Assembly: GCF_900232825.1 (NCBI RefSeq)
Contig: NZ_OCTP01000010.1
Coordinates: forward strand, 124,001 to 188,000
DNA from: Anaerococcus sp. Marseille-P3625
GTDB lineage: Bacteria > Bacillota > Clostridia > Tissierellales > Peptoniphilaceae
Direction: 5' to 3'
DNA: 64,000 nt
Shown: one piece after another, positions 28,043 to 36,212 of the stretch
Layout: the number at the start of each line of letters is the position of its first letter
How positions within the stretch are numbered: position 1 is the first letter of the stretch
Notes under the pieces: generated by a model
Told to the model about the DNA's origin: nothing
The model's database searches: none
What the model saw: the letters and a program-made list of their open reading frames with translations, nothing else
Program-made: the position numbers and the translations under genes

Positions 28043-30214
28043 ATGATAAAAACAATTATTTGTGGAAAAGTATCAGGAAATTTCATTGTAGAATCTTTAT
28101 TTAAATTAAAAGATATAATTGAAATATCAGGAATTTTTGAAGTTAATTCTAAGACAACAATTAGAGATGCATATTTTAATAATTTGCCACTTTTTACAAA
28201 TATAAAAAACATCCCTAATAATACTAAACTTGCATATGTTCCATTTAATTCTGAAATTAATAGAGATGTAGATATTGTTCGCTATCTATTAAATAGAGGA
28301 ATAAACGTAATTGAAGAAATTCCTAAAAGTAAAAAAGATACAATAAAATATTTAAAGGAAATAAAAAGTAAAAACTGTTACTATCTTATTAGAAATTTAT
28401 ATGAAGAAACAGAAATTTCAAAAATGTTCATAAGAAAAGCGAAACAAATAATGCAAGAACAAAAAATAATATATATTGATTCGTTTATATCTAAAGATAT
28501 GTTATTTTCTATTTTTAAAATTATTAAGTCAAGCCTTAATGAGAATTTTTGTTTTGATATAAAAACATTTAGTCATGATGAATTTATTACCATTAGTGGG
28601 AAAATATCGGAAATAACATTTTGCTTTAAAGTATATGATCCTATAAATATTAATAACAGATGCAAATACTATGAAAATAAATTGGAGTTTGTATTTGAAG
28701 ATGGTAGTTTGATTTTAGAAATTTTTAAAAATATAATTATCTGGGAAAATAGAAGAAATTTATTTTTTGATAAAGATAACATAAATATAAATTTATACAA
28801 TGCAGAACAACTACTAAATTTAAAAACATCTTTTACAGTCGAAAATAAAACAGATTTAAATGATGAATTATTACTTTTGGTAAAAAAACAGATCACTTTT
28901 TTAAATAATATGAAGAATGATGGAAGAAAATATTTGCCAAAGGTACACGAGATTATTAAAGATGTTCAATTATTTGATGAATTTGAATGTTTAGTAAGAA
29001 AGTTTGATTTAAAAGATGACCTTACAATAAAACAAAACTCATATTTATCCTCAAATTTAGAAAAAAATGAGTGGTTGTATGAAACACCTAATTTAATGAA
29101 TATTCATTGTATACAAGATGTTGAAAGAAGGTACTCATTTATAGATCATGTTCATGTAAATAAATTTTTAGAATCGATAAATATGTATATATGTTTGTCC
29201 ATGATATTGTTTTTTCAAAATAATGGTGTTTTTATTGATTGTAATCGCAAATATAATATAAATGAGATTATTGAAAAAAACTTTAATAGTAGAAATAAAA
29301 ATATTATATTAAGATGGTTAAATATATTATTCGAAAATGAATTTATACATCTAGAAAATAATAATTGTTATTTGCGTAAAGTCGTGAATAAAAATAACAT
29401 TGATAGATATTATGAAGATGCAAAGAACTTATGGGATTGGAAATTAGGAGATCCGTTGTCTATAGATTATATAAATCAAAATATAAAATATTTACAAGAA
29501 TTATTTGATGGAAAGAAAAAATGTAATTCTATATTATTTCCTGGGGGAGACCTGAAATATGCAAAGGCATTATATAAGAACAACATGGTATATAGATATA
29601 TTAATGACTTAGTAGCAATAACTATATCTGATTATGTAAAAAAATATTCTAGTGGAATTAATAAGATAAAAATTTTAGAAATAGGAGCTGGAATAGGAGC
29701 TACTACAGATAGCGTATTAAAAAGATTAATAGATGAAAATTTGATTGATGAAGTATTATATAAATATACAGATATATCGAATTTTTTTATCCAGTGTGCA
29801 AAAAGCAAATATGAAAATGTAGTTAGTAACATCGAATATGAAAAGATTGATATAGATAAAGATATGGAAAAGTTAGGAAAGGAAACTTTTGATATAGTGA
29901 TAGCTGTAGGTGTATTAAATAATTCTGGAAAATTAAATACAGTATTGAGAGAGATATATAATACTGTAAAAAAAGATAGTCTTATATTAATTGCAGAACC
30001 AGTTAAAGAACCTCCTGAAATGCTTGTTTCACAAGTTTTTATGATGACAAAACCAACAGATATTAGGCTAGAGAAAAATAGAACATTTTTAAATAGATTA
30101 GAATGGCTTGATTTATTAAAGGATACATTTGATAAAAAACAAATTCTTACTTATCCTAAAAATACACACGCCTTGTATGAATTTGGGCAACAATTATTTG
30201 TTGTTAAAATATAA
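28043..30214 (+). CDS. Fusion of degenerate imide-reductase-like domain and NRPS-type methyltransferase
   Basis: The protein has about 723 residues. I chose the ATG at 28043 because GGGGGTG sits seven bases upstream; the in-frame GTG at 28028 lies before it. The first roughly 310 residues align by landmarks with Irp3/PchG (KTIICGKVSGNF, RGINVIEEIPKS), but the nucleotide-binding glycines are poor, so reductase activity is doubtful. The last roughly 370 residues are a class I methyltransferase with the same lead-in helices as the NRPS insert in the preceding protein and an intact SAM motif LEIGAGIGATT (about 543). The MVSQ-type region LVSQVFMMTKP closely resembles IASQVFMMEKP of the terminal NRPS. 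It probably methylates carrier-bound intermediates in trans. I know of no described fusion of these two parts. Confidence 0.8.
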   Translation: MIKTIICGKVSGNFIVESLFKLKDIIEISGIFEVNSKTTIRDAYFNNLPLFTNIKNIPNNTKLAYVPFNSEINRDVDIVRYLLNRGINVIEEIPKSKKDTIKYLKEIKSKNCYYLIRNLYEETEISKMFIRKAKQIMQEQKIIYIDSFISKDMLFSIFKIIKSSLNENFCFDIKTFSHDEFITISGKISEITFCFKVYDPININNRCKYYENKLEFVFEDGSLILEIFKNIIIWENRRNLFFDKDNININLYNAEQLLNLKTSFTVENKTDLNDELLLLVKKQITFLNNMKNDGRKYLPKVHEIIKDVQLFDEFECLVRKFDLKDDLTIKQNSYLSSNLEKNEWLYETPNLMNIHCIQDVERRYSFIDHVHVNKFLESINMYICLSMILFFQNNGVFIDCNRKYNINEIIEKNFNSRNKNIILRWLNILFENEFIHLENNNCYLRKVVNKNNIDRYYEDAKNLWDWKLGDPLSIDYINQNIKYLQELFDGKKKCNSILFPGGDLKYAKALYKNNMVYRYINDLVAITISDYVKKYSSGINKIKILEIGAGIGATTDSVLKRLIDENLIDEVLYKYTDISNFFIQCAKSKYENVVSNIEYEKIDIDKDMEKLGKETFDIVIAVGVLNNSGKLNTVLREIYNTVKKDSLILIAEPVKEPPEMLVSQVFMMTKPTDIRLEKNRTFLNRLEWLDLLKDTFDKKQILTYPKNTHALYEFGQQLFVVKI

Positions 30215-30237
30215 AAAGAGGAGATAAATAAGTAGTC

Positions 30238-30894
30238 ATGAAAGAAACAATTATTTTAGTATGTGGAGCTTTTCATTATGAATGGTGCTGGAATGAACAT
30301 TTTATACCATACTTTAAGGAAAAAGGATACAATTTACATGTGCATGCATTATCAAAAGAAGCTAAAAATTTAAAAGATTCTATGAAAATATTAAGGGAAA
30401 ATATTAAAAAATTTGATACAGAGTTTATTTTTATAACACATTCTATGGGTAATTTGTTTATAAATGAATTTTTAAAAACTTATAAAGATTGTGTGCCGAA
30501 ATCAATGGTTTTTTTAATGCCATTTCCAATTGAAAACAGGATTAAAAATTTATTCTTTACTAATAAGAATTATATTAAGTTGACAAGGGAAGAATTCTTT
30601 TTTTCTGGAAGAGTTAATAACGCTAAAAAGTATATTGATAAAATGAATAAGGAACCTCTAAGCATAAGAATGTTGCCTGTTATTTATTCCTCAATTAAAA
30701 AAATAGAATTTAATGTTCCAATATTAACCATATATTCTAAAAATGACAATTGTTTACTCGGAGAATCAGTAATGGAATCAGCTAAGTTGTATAAATCAAA
30801 AATCGTTGTTTTAGACGATGTGTGTCATGATTGTATGCTTGATCCAGAATGGAAACTAGTAGCGGACCTAACAATAGAATTTATAGATAATTAA
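30238..30894 (+). CDS. Small alpha/beta hydrolase at the end of the biosynthesis operon
   Basis: This 218-residue alpha/beta hydrolase has a serine nucleophile in THSMGN (about residue 77), a likely acid in SKNDN (about 179) and a likely histidine in VCHDCML (about 200). It lies 23 bases after the methyltransferase fusion in the same direction and ends the biosynthetic run. It could hydrolyse the imported ferric siderophore, proofread, or trim the product; the sequence does not decide. Salicylate-type and thioester substrates are both possible. It is not the type II thioesterase, which is at 7312. Confidence 0.75.
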   Translation: MKETIILVCGAFHYEWCWNEHFIPYFKEKGYNLHVHALSKEAKNLKDSMKILRENIKKFDTEFIFITHSMGNLFINEFLKTYKDCVPKSMVFLMPFPIENRIKNLFFTNKNYIKLTREEFFFSGRVNNAKKYIDKMNKEPLSIRMLPVIYSSIKKIEFNVPILTIYSKNDNCLLGESVMESAKLYKSKIVVLDDVCHDCMLDPEWKLVADLTIEFIDN

Positions 30895-30934
30895 ATAATA
30901 TGTTATCATAAAAAAATGTAATTGATAGTGATTG

Positions 30935-30964
30935 TTGACTTCATTAGCTTCTTTATGCTAAAAT
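30935..30964 (+). promoter_or_regulatory. Predicted promoter of the TetR/transport section
   Basis: A -35 TTGACT (30935-30940) and a -10 TAAAAT (30959-30964) are separated by 18 bases. A short inverted repeat TTAGC/GCTAA overlaps the spacer and the -10 and could be an operator for the TetR regulator that follows. Confidence 0.6.
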
Positions 30965-31004
30965 ATAGTAAACGGTGTTATCTTAATTTGGGAGGTGAAA
31001 CTTA

Positions 31005-31616
31005 CTGAGAGACAAAGATGTTACAATAGAGAAAATATTAAAAAGTGCAAAAAGCGAGTTTACAGAGCATGGATTCGAAGAGGCTTCTATTCGCACTATT
31101 GCTAAAAATGCAGGAATTACACCTGGTGCAATATATAAGCATTTTAAATCTAAAGAAGATATTTTTAAGGTACTTGTAAATCCTATACTTAATCACTTAT
31201 ACAGAAGAAGTAAAGAATTGACAAATCAAGCGATTGAAGAAATTAAAGTAAATGGTTTACAAGCTTTTGGAGAAAAATCTGATGATAGTAATAGGGAATT
31301 ATTGGAATTTATTTACCAAAACGATCCTATAGTTAATCTTCTGTTTAACTGTTCTCAGGGTACGGAATTTGAATCAATTCGTCATGATTTAGTGAATCTT
31401 GAAGTGCAGGGTGCTAAGAAATTGATCGAGGTTCTTAAAGAAAAAAAGATTGAAGTAAATGATTTGAATGATGATGAACTTCATGTTCTTTATACAATGG
31501 CATGTACACCTTTATTTGAGGTAATCACACATAGGTATCCATATAATGAAGCTTTAAATTTTATCGATATGATGGAGGCAGCAATGAATTTTGGTTGGGG
31601 GAGGATTATTAAGTGA
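31005..31616 (+). CDS. TetR-family regulator with probable CTG start
   Basis: The first in-frame ordinary start (TTG 31218) would remove the DNA-binding domain. Upstream the frame encodes a complete TetR helix-turn-helix (IEKILKSAKSEF, SIRTIAKNAGI, GAIYKHFKSKEDIF). The frame begins just after GGAGGTG (30991-30997), with CTG at 31005 as the best-placed start, giving 203 residues. A GTG at 30995 is in a different frame and would need a one-base frameshift to join. So either a CTG start is used or the 5' end carries a small mutation. The C-terminal ligand-binding half is complete. Position between biosynthesis and transport genes suggests it senses the siderophore or an intermediate and controls transport. 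That is inference. Confidence 0.75.
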   Translation: MRDKDVTIEKILKSAKSEFTEHGFEEASIRTIAKNAGITPGAIYKHFKSKEDIFKVLVNPILNHLYRRSKELTNQAIEEIKVNGLQAFGEKSDDSNRELLEFIYQNDPIVNLLFNCSQGTEFESIRHDLVNLEVQGAKKLIEVLKEKKIEVNDLNDDELHVLYTMACTPLFEVITHRYPYNEALNFIDMMEAAMNFGWGRIIK

Positions 31617-31650
31617 AAACATAATATAAAATTAAAAATAATAAATTTTG

Positions 31651-31684
31651 AAATCGGGTTAATCCCGATTTTCTGCGTTTTATG
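31651..31684 (+). terminator. Terminator-like hairpin after the TetR gene
   Basis: AAATCGGG (31651-31658) and CCCGATTT (31664-31671) form a perfect 8-bp stem with a 5-base loop, followed by a T-rich stretch. The T tract is interrupted, so termination may be partial. Confidence 0.6.
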
Positions 31685-31708
31685 GAAAGTAAACAAAAAT
31701 AAAAAAAT

Positions 31709-31755
31709 TTTACCAGTAAAGATTATTTTGAAGCAATCATATTGCAACTGGTAAA
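31709..31755. promoter_or_regulatory. 9-bp inverted repeat ahead of the ECF transporter genes
   Basis: TTTACCAGT (31709-31717) and ACTGGTAAA (31747-31755) are perfect inverted repeats around a 29-base centre that itself holds GCAAT/ATTGC. The element lies between the TetR terminator and the ribosome site of the S component at 31787. It could be an operator or a leader hairpin that gates transporter expression. Confidence 0.45.
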
Positions 31756-31786
31756 TAAATATAATAATTTAAATGGAGGTATTCAA

Positions 31787-32380
31787 ATGAATGAAAGAAA
31801 ATTAAAAACAAAAGATTTAGTTAACATCGGTATTTTTTCGGTGATATACATGGCGTTATCAATGGCGGTAATGTTTATTCCTGTGTTTTCTCCGATACTT
31901 TGGTTATTATGGCCAGCAATGACAGGAATAATATGTAATTTTATTTACATGTTGTTGGTCTCTAAGGTGCCAAAACCAGGAACGGCTTTACTTTTGATAG
32001 CAATTACAGGGATTATATATTTTGCTATAGGAGAATGCACTTTTACAATTGTCATAACTTGCGTTATTGCAGGAGTTTTAGCAGAAATTACTAGAAAAAT
32101 TTTGGGATATAAAAGTCAAAAAAGCGTAATAGTATCTTCAGGATTGATTTGCATTGGGTTGATTGGCTCACCATTGCCTATGTGGTTGTTCCAAGAATCT
32201 TATATGAAATCTATTATTAAAATGGGAATGAGTCCAGAATATGTAAATAAATTACAAACTTTAATTTCAATTCCAACACTTATCGGGATGATCATTACTG
32301 CATTTATTGGAGGAGTCATTGGTGCATATATAGGTAAAGCAATGTTCAAAAAACGTTTTGAGAAAGCTGGAATCATGTAA
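31787..32380 (+). CDS. ECF transporter S component, MptD/Trep_Strep family
   Basis: This integral membrane protein of about 197 residues has five or six hydrophobic segments and the conserved opening KTKDLVNIGIFSVIY typical of the MptD (Trep_Strep) S-component family. It would bind the substrate and dock on the EcfT/EcfA module encoded next. The start is ATG 31787, with GGAGG a few bases before it; a TTG 45 bases upstream has no ribosome site. ECF-type genes are also part of the equibactin locus as I recall it. Whether this set carries the ferric siderophore, iron or a precursor is not known from sequence. Confidence 0.82.
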   Translation: MNERKLKTKDLVNIGIFSVIYMALSMAVMFIPVFSPILWLLWPAMTGIICNFIYMLLVSKVPKPGTALLLIAITGIIYFAIGECTFTIVITCVIAGVLAEITRKILGYKSQKSVIVSSGLICIGLIGSPLPMWLFQESYMKSIIKMGMSPEYVNKLQTLISIPTLIGMIITAFIGGVIGAYIGKAMFKKRFEKAGIM

Positions 32381-33067
32381 ATGGAGGGTATTGTAAGAGG
32401 CATTATAAAGCTAAATCCACTAACTGAAATCATTTTTTTGATTTCAGTTAGTATTATTAGCTTTGCAAATAATAGCTTAAAATTAGATTTTTTTATTCTT
32501 TTAATGGTTGCTATTATAGCGTTATTTATGGGACTTGTTAAAATATCTTTAAAGGCATTATCTATGTTTGTATTATTACAGGGATTGAAATATTTTGTTT
32601 TGCCGATTCTACCAGATGTCATATCAGCACATTTTGGATTATTGGTGATTCATGCTCCTAAGTTAATACCGATTTTTTTAGTTGGTCAAATTCTTGTAAA
32701 AACTAATCCTATACGAAATATTATGTATGCCTTAAAAATGATGCATTTTCCAAAAAGCCTAATTATTTCTCTAGCAATAGGCATCAGATATTTTCCATCT
32801 TTAAGAGAAGAAAAAATATTAATCTCAGATGCAATAAAAATAAGAGGCGTGACTGGATTTAAAAAGATACAATTAGGACTAATATCTTTAATAGTTACAG
32901 CTTCTAATACCGCAGATGAATTAGCTCAAGCTATTACAGTAAGAGGGATAGAAAATCCTGCAAGAAAGACTTTTATGGATGATGCAGGATTTAACATTTG
33001 GGATCTAATAATTATTCTATTATGTATTCTGATGTTCTTTAATGTAAAGTTCAAGTTATTTTTATAA
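32381..33067 (+). CDS. ECF transporter T component (EcfT/CbiQ-like)
   Basis: This 228-residue membrane protein is the energy-coupling transmembrane subunit. It has five or so hydrophobic segments and an EcfT-type coupling motif: KIRGVTGF and, more clearly, ITVRGIENP, the A-R-G style motif that contacts the ATPases. The ATG directly follows the stop of the S component (TAAATG), so expression is coupled. A GGAGGG lies downstream of this ATG, so the exact start is not certain. The ATPase gene follows after 12 bases. Confidence 0.82.
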   Translation: MEGIVRGIIKLNPLTEIIFLISVSIISFANNSLKLDFFILLMVAIIALFMGLVKISLKALSMFVLLQGLKYFVLPILPDVISAHFGLLVIHAPKLIPIFLVGQILVKTNPIRNIMYALKMMHFPKSLIISLAIGIRYFPSLREEKILISDAIKIRGVTGFKKIQLGLISLIVTASNTADELAQAITVRGIENPARKTFMDDAGFNIWDLIIILLCILMFFNVKFKLFL

Positions 33068-33079
33068 GAGGTACGAAAC

Positions 33080-34495
33080 ATGATTAATATAAATGAAGCT
33101 TCATATTCCTATAAGAGAAGCTTAGAAGATCAGTTAAAGAAAATTTCAATAAAGATTAATCAAGGAGAAGTTATCTTATTATGCGGAAAATCTGGTTCTG
33201 GGAAAACAACTATAACAAAATTAATCAATGGATTGATTCCTCATTTTTTAGAGGGAAATTTATTAGGAAATATTTTTATAAATGGGATAAACACAAAACA
33301 AATGAAGATATATGAAATTTCTGAAAAAGTGGGAACAATTTTTCAAAACCCCAAAACACAGTTTTTTAATTTAGATTCAGATAGTGAACTAACATTTGGA
33401 TTAGAAAATTTAGGTGAAAACCCTGATAAAATAAAAAGACAAGTTTTTAAAGTGGTACGTGATTTGGGAATTGAAAGATTAAAAAACAGAAATGTTTTTA
33501 TGATGTCAGGTGGAGAAAAGCAATTACTTGCTATTGCATCTATTTATGCTACCAATCCAGATGTATATGTGTTTGATGAACCCTCTGCAAATATTGATGA
33601 GTATGGCATTGAAAGAATAAGAGAGATGCTTATAAATCTTAAAGCTCAGGGTAAGACAATTATTATTTCTGAACATAGACTCTATTATTTAATGGATTTA
33701 ATTGATAGAGCTATTTATTTACAAGACGGAAAAATAGAATATGTTTTTTCAAATGTGGAATTTTCTTCAATTACTGACGAATCACGAAAGAAACTGGGAC
33801 TTAGAACTTTTGTAAGAAAGAAAAATGATGATTTTGCAAATCCTGTCACATTTTGTGAATCTGATGACTTTGTAGTTTCAAATTTAGAATATGAAAATAA
33901 GAAACAAAAAATTTTAGATAAGATAAATATTTCCGGAAACAAGGGAGATATTATTGCAATAACAGGTAAAAATGGTCAAGGGAAAACAACATTAATGAGA
34001 ATTTTATGTGGACTGTTGAAAGAAAACGAAGGGGAGATAAGCTATAAAGGAAGTCCCATAAAATATAAAAAACGAAGAAAACTTTGTTATATGGTTATGC
34101 AAGATGTAATTCATCAGTTTTTTTCTGAATCTGTAAGAGATGAATTTAGTTTATTTGATTCTAAAATAGATGAAAAGCAAATAGATAATATTCTAGAAAA
34201 ATTAGATCTTAAAAAATTAGAAAATCGTCATCCTATGTGCTTATCAGGAGGTCAAATGCAGAGACTTTCTGTAGCATTGGGGATGTTAATGGATAGAGAA
34301 ATTATTATTTTGGACGAACCAACGAGTGGACTTGATTATACAAATATGCTCGAAATAAGCAAAGTCATTAAAGAATTTTCAAATAATAAAATTATATTTA
34401 TTGTTACGCATGATAATGAATTGATTGATAGTACATGTAATAAATTATTGGAAATTTGCGATGGCAGAATAAAAAGATTTTATGAAAGAAGGTAA
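33080..34495 (+). CDS. ECF transporter ATPase with two fused ABC domains
   Basis: This 471-residue protein carries two complete nucleotide-binding domains. The first has Walker A GKSGSGKTT (about 34-42), signature MSGGEKQ and Walker B VYVFDEPSA. The second has Walker A GKNGQGKTT (about 300), signature LSGGQMQR and Walker B IIILDEPTSGLD. It supplies both EcfA subunits in one chain and should pair with the T and S proteins upstream. Gene order S-T-AA is standard for dedicated (group I) ECF systems. Three bases separate it from the next ABC exporter-type gene. Confidence 0.9.
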   Translation: MININEASYSYKRSLEDQLKKISIKINQGEVILLCGKSGSGKTTITKLINGLIPHFLEGNLLGNIFINGINTKQMKIYEISEKVGTIFQNPKTQFFNLDSDSELTFGLENLGENPDKIKRQVFKVVRDLGIERLKNRNVFMMSGGEKQLLAIASIYATNPDVYVFDEPSANIDEYGIERIREMLINLKAQGKTIIISEHRLYYLMDLIDRAIYLQDGKIEYVFSNVEFSSITDESRKKLGLRTFVRKKNDDFANPVTFCESDDFVVSNLEYENKKQKILDKINISGNKGDIIAITGKNGQGKTTLMRILCGLLKENEGEISYKGSPIKYKKRRKLCYMVMQDVIHQFFSESVRDEFSLFDSKIDEKQIDNILEKLDLKKLENRHPMCLSGGQMQRLSVALGMLMDREIIILDEPTSGLDYTNMLEISKVIKEFSNNKIIFIVTHDNELIDSTCNKLLEICDGRIKRFYERR

Positions 34496-34498
34496 AAG

Positions 34499-36211
34499 AT
34501 GGATATCTTAAAGGGACATAAAAGCAAGATTTTCGCAGCTGTATTCATTGCGATAATAGGAGTAGGATTTGGTGTAATACCTTATTTTTCTGTAGCAGCC
34601 ATTATTAATAACTTGGTTGCAAAAAATGCAAATTTAAATAATTATTATCCATATATTTTTGCTGTATTTTTGGGATTTTTGGCAAGTATATTATTTCATG
34701 AAATATCTACTATTATTTCTCATAATCTTGCCTACAGGATTATTGAAGATAAAAGAAAGTTATTAGCTGACAAATTAAGTAAAATTTCTATGGGAGAAGT
34801 TGAAAGAAAAAGTAGCGGACAGTGGTCTCAATTTATGGTGGAAACACTTGATAAAATGGAAAAACCGATTGCTCATGTGATTCCAGAAGTTATTGCTAAT
34901 ATATTCATTCCTATAGTATTGATCATAACAATTTTTATAATGGACTGGAGAATAGGAATTGCAAATTTACTTACAATTCCATTGGGATTATTGTTCTCAA
35001 TGTTAATGATGCGAGGTTATGAAGAAAAATCTAAAAGATACCAAGAAGCAGCTAAAGCTATGAATACGACAATGGTTGAATATGTAAATGGTATTAAAGT
35101 TATAAAAGCATTTAATAAATCAGCATCATCATTTGGGAAATTTAGAAAGACTGTTGAAGAGAATAAGAACGCAATGCTTGATTGGTATTTGAGTGTTTGT
35201 TTTTCAATGACAGCAACTATGGAAACTATCCCGTCAACTATGGTATTCGTTTTACCAGCTTCCTTGTATTTCTTTATGAAGGGTAGTGTTGAAGTAGGGA
35301 CTCTTATCACGTGTATATTGCTATCATATGCTTCATATAAACCATTAATAAAAGCTATGAGTCATATGGAAACAATAGCAAATATAAAAGTTGTATTTGA
35401 AGAAATAAAAAAAATAATGGAAATTCCTAACTTAAAAAGAGGAGAAGAAGTAAGAGATATAAAATCTTATGATGTAGAGTTTAAAGATGTTACATTTGCA
35501 TATGAAGAGTCAAAGAATGTATTAAATAATATTTCGTTTAAAGCAAATGAAAACGAGTTAACAGCAATCGTTGGAAATTCAGGTAGTGGAAAGTCTACTA
35601 TTACAAAACTAATCGCAGGATTTTGGAATGTTTCTAATGGAGAAATTTTAATTGGAAAAACAAATTTGAACGAATTGCCTTTAAAACAGAATATGGAGCT
35701 TGTTAGCTATGTGTCTCAAGAAAACTTTCTTTTTAATAAAACAATATTAGAAAATTTAAAGATGGCGAAAGAAGATGCGAGTATGGATGAAATTAAAGAG
35801 GCTTGTGAAAAAGCGAGTTGCTATAATTTTATAAATAGCCTACCAAATGGATATGAAACTATTGTAGGGAAGGGAGGAGCAAATCTTTCTGGAGGAGAAA
35901 AGCAAAGAATTGCAATAGCTAGGTGTTTTTTAAAGAATAGTCCTATTGTACTACTTGATGAAGCAACAGCATATTCTGATCCTGACAATGAATCAGTTAT
36001 TCAACAGTCTATTGATAAGTTAATTAAAGATAAAACAGTGATTATGGTAGCTCACAGGTTATCTACAATTGTAAATGCAAATAAAATAATTGTGGTGGAT
36101 AATGGAGAAGTAATTGAAGAGGGCACTCATAAACAATTACTCGAGTTAAATGGGAGATACAAAAAAATGTGGGATGTATATACAGAATCTAAAGAAATCG
36201 AGGTGATATAA
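34499..36211 (+). CDS. Exporter-fold ABC transporter half, YbtP/IrtA-like
   Basis: This 570-residue protein has a six-helix membrane domain (about 1-310) and a C-terminal ATPase with Walker A GNSGSGKST (about 359), signature LSGGEKQR (about 463) and Walker B IVLLDEATA (about 482). Proteins of this type in siderophore loci (YbtP/YbtQ, Irp6/Irp7) are importers despite their exporter fold. In equibactin the equivalent pair is also encoded. It almost certainly works as a heterodimer with the next gene, whose GTG start lies two bases beyond its stop. Direction of transport cannot be read from sequence alone. Confidence 0.87.
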   Translation: MDILKGHKSKIFAAVFIAIIGVGFGVIPYFSVAAIINNLVAKNANLNNYYPYIFAVFLGFLASILFHEISTIISHNLAYRIIEDKRKLLADKLSKISMGEVERKSSGQWSQFMVETLDKMEKPIAHVIPEVIANIFIPIVLIITIFIMDWRIGIANLLTIPLGLLFSMLMMRGYEEKSKRYQEAAKAMNTTMVEYVNGIKVIKAFNKSASSFGKFRKTVEENKNAMLDWYLSVCFSMTATMETIPSTMVFVLPASLYFFMKGSVEVGTLITCILLSYASYKPLIKAMSHMETIANIKVVFEEIKKIMEIPNLKRGEEVRDIKSYDVEFKDVTFAYEESKNVLNNISFKANENELTAIVGNSGSGKSTITKLIAGFWNVSNGEILIGKTNLNELPLKQNMELVSYVSQENFLFNKTILENLKMAKEDASMDEIKEACEKASCYNFINSLPNGYETIVGKGGANLSGGEKQRIAIARCFLKNSPIVLLDEATAYSDPDNESVIQQSIDKLIKDKTVIMVAHRLSTIVNANKIIVVDNGEVIEEGTHKQLLELNGRYKKMWDVYTESKEIEVI

Positions 36212-36212
36212 A

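Noticed and set aside
31742-31786. TTG 31742 as start of the ECF S component
   Set aside because: It lies within an inverted repeat with no ribosome site, whereas ATG 31787 has GGAGG at normal distance and begins the conserved family N-terminus.
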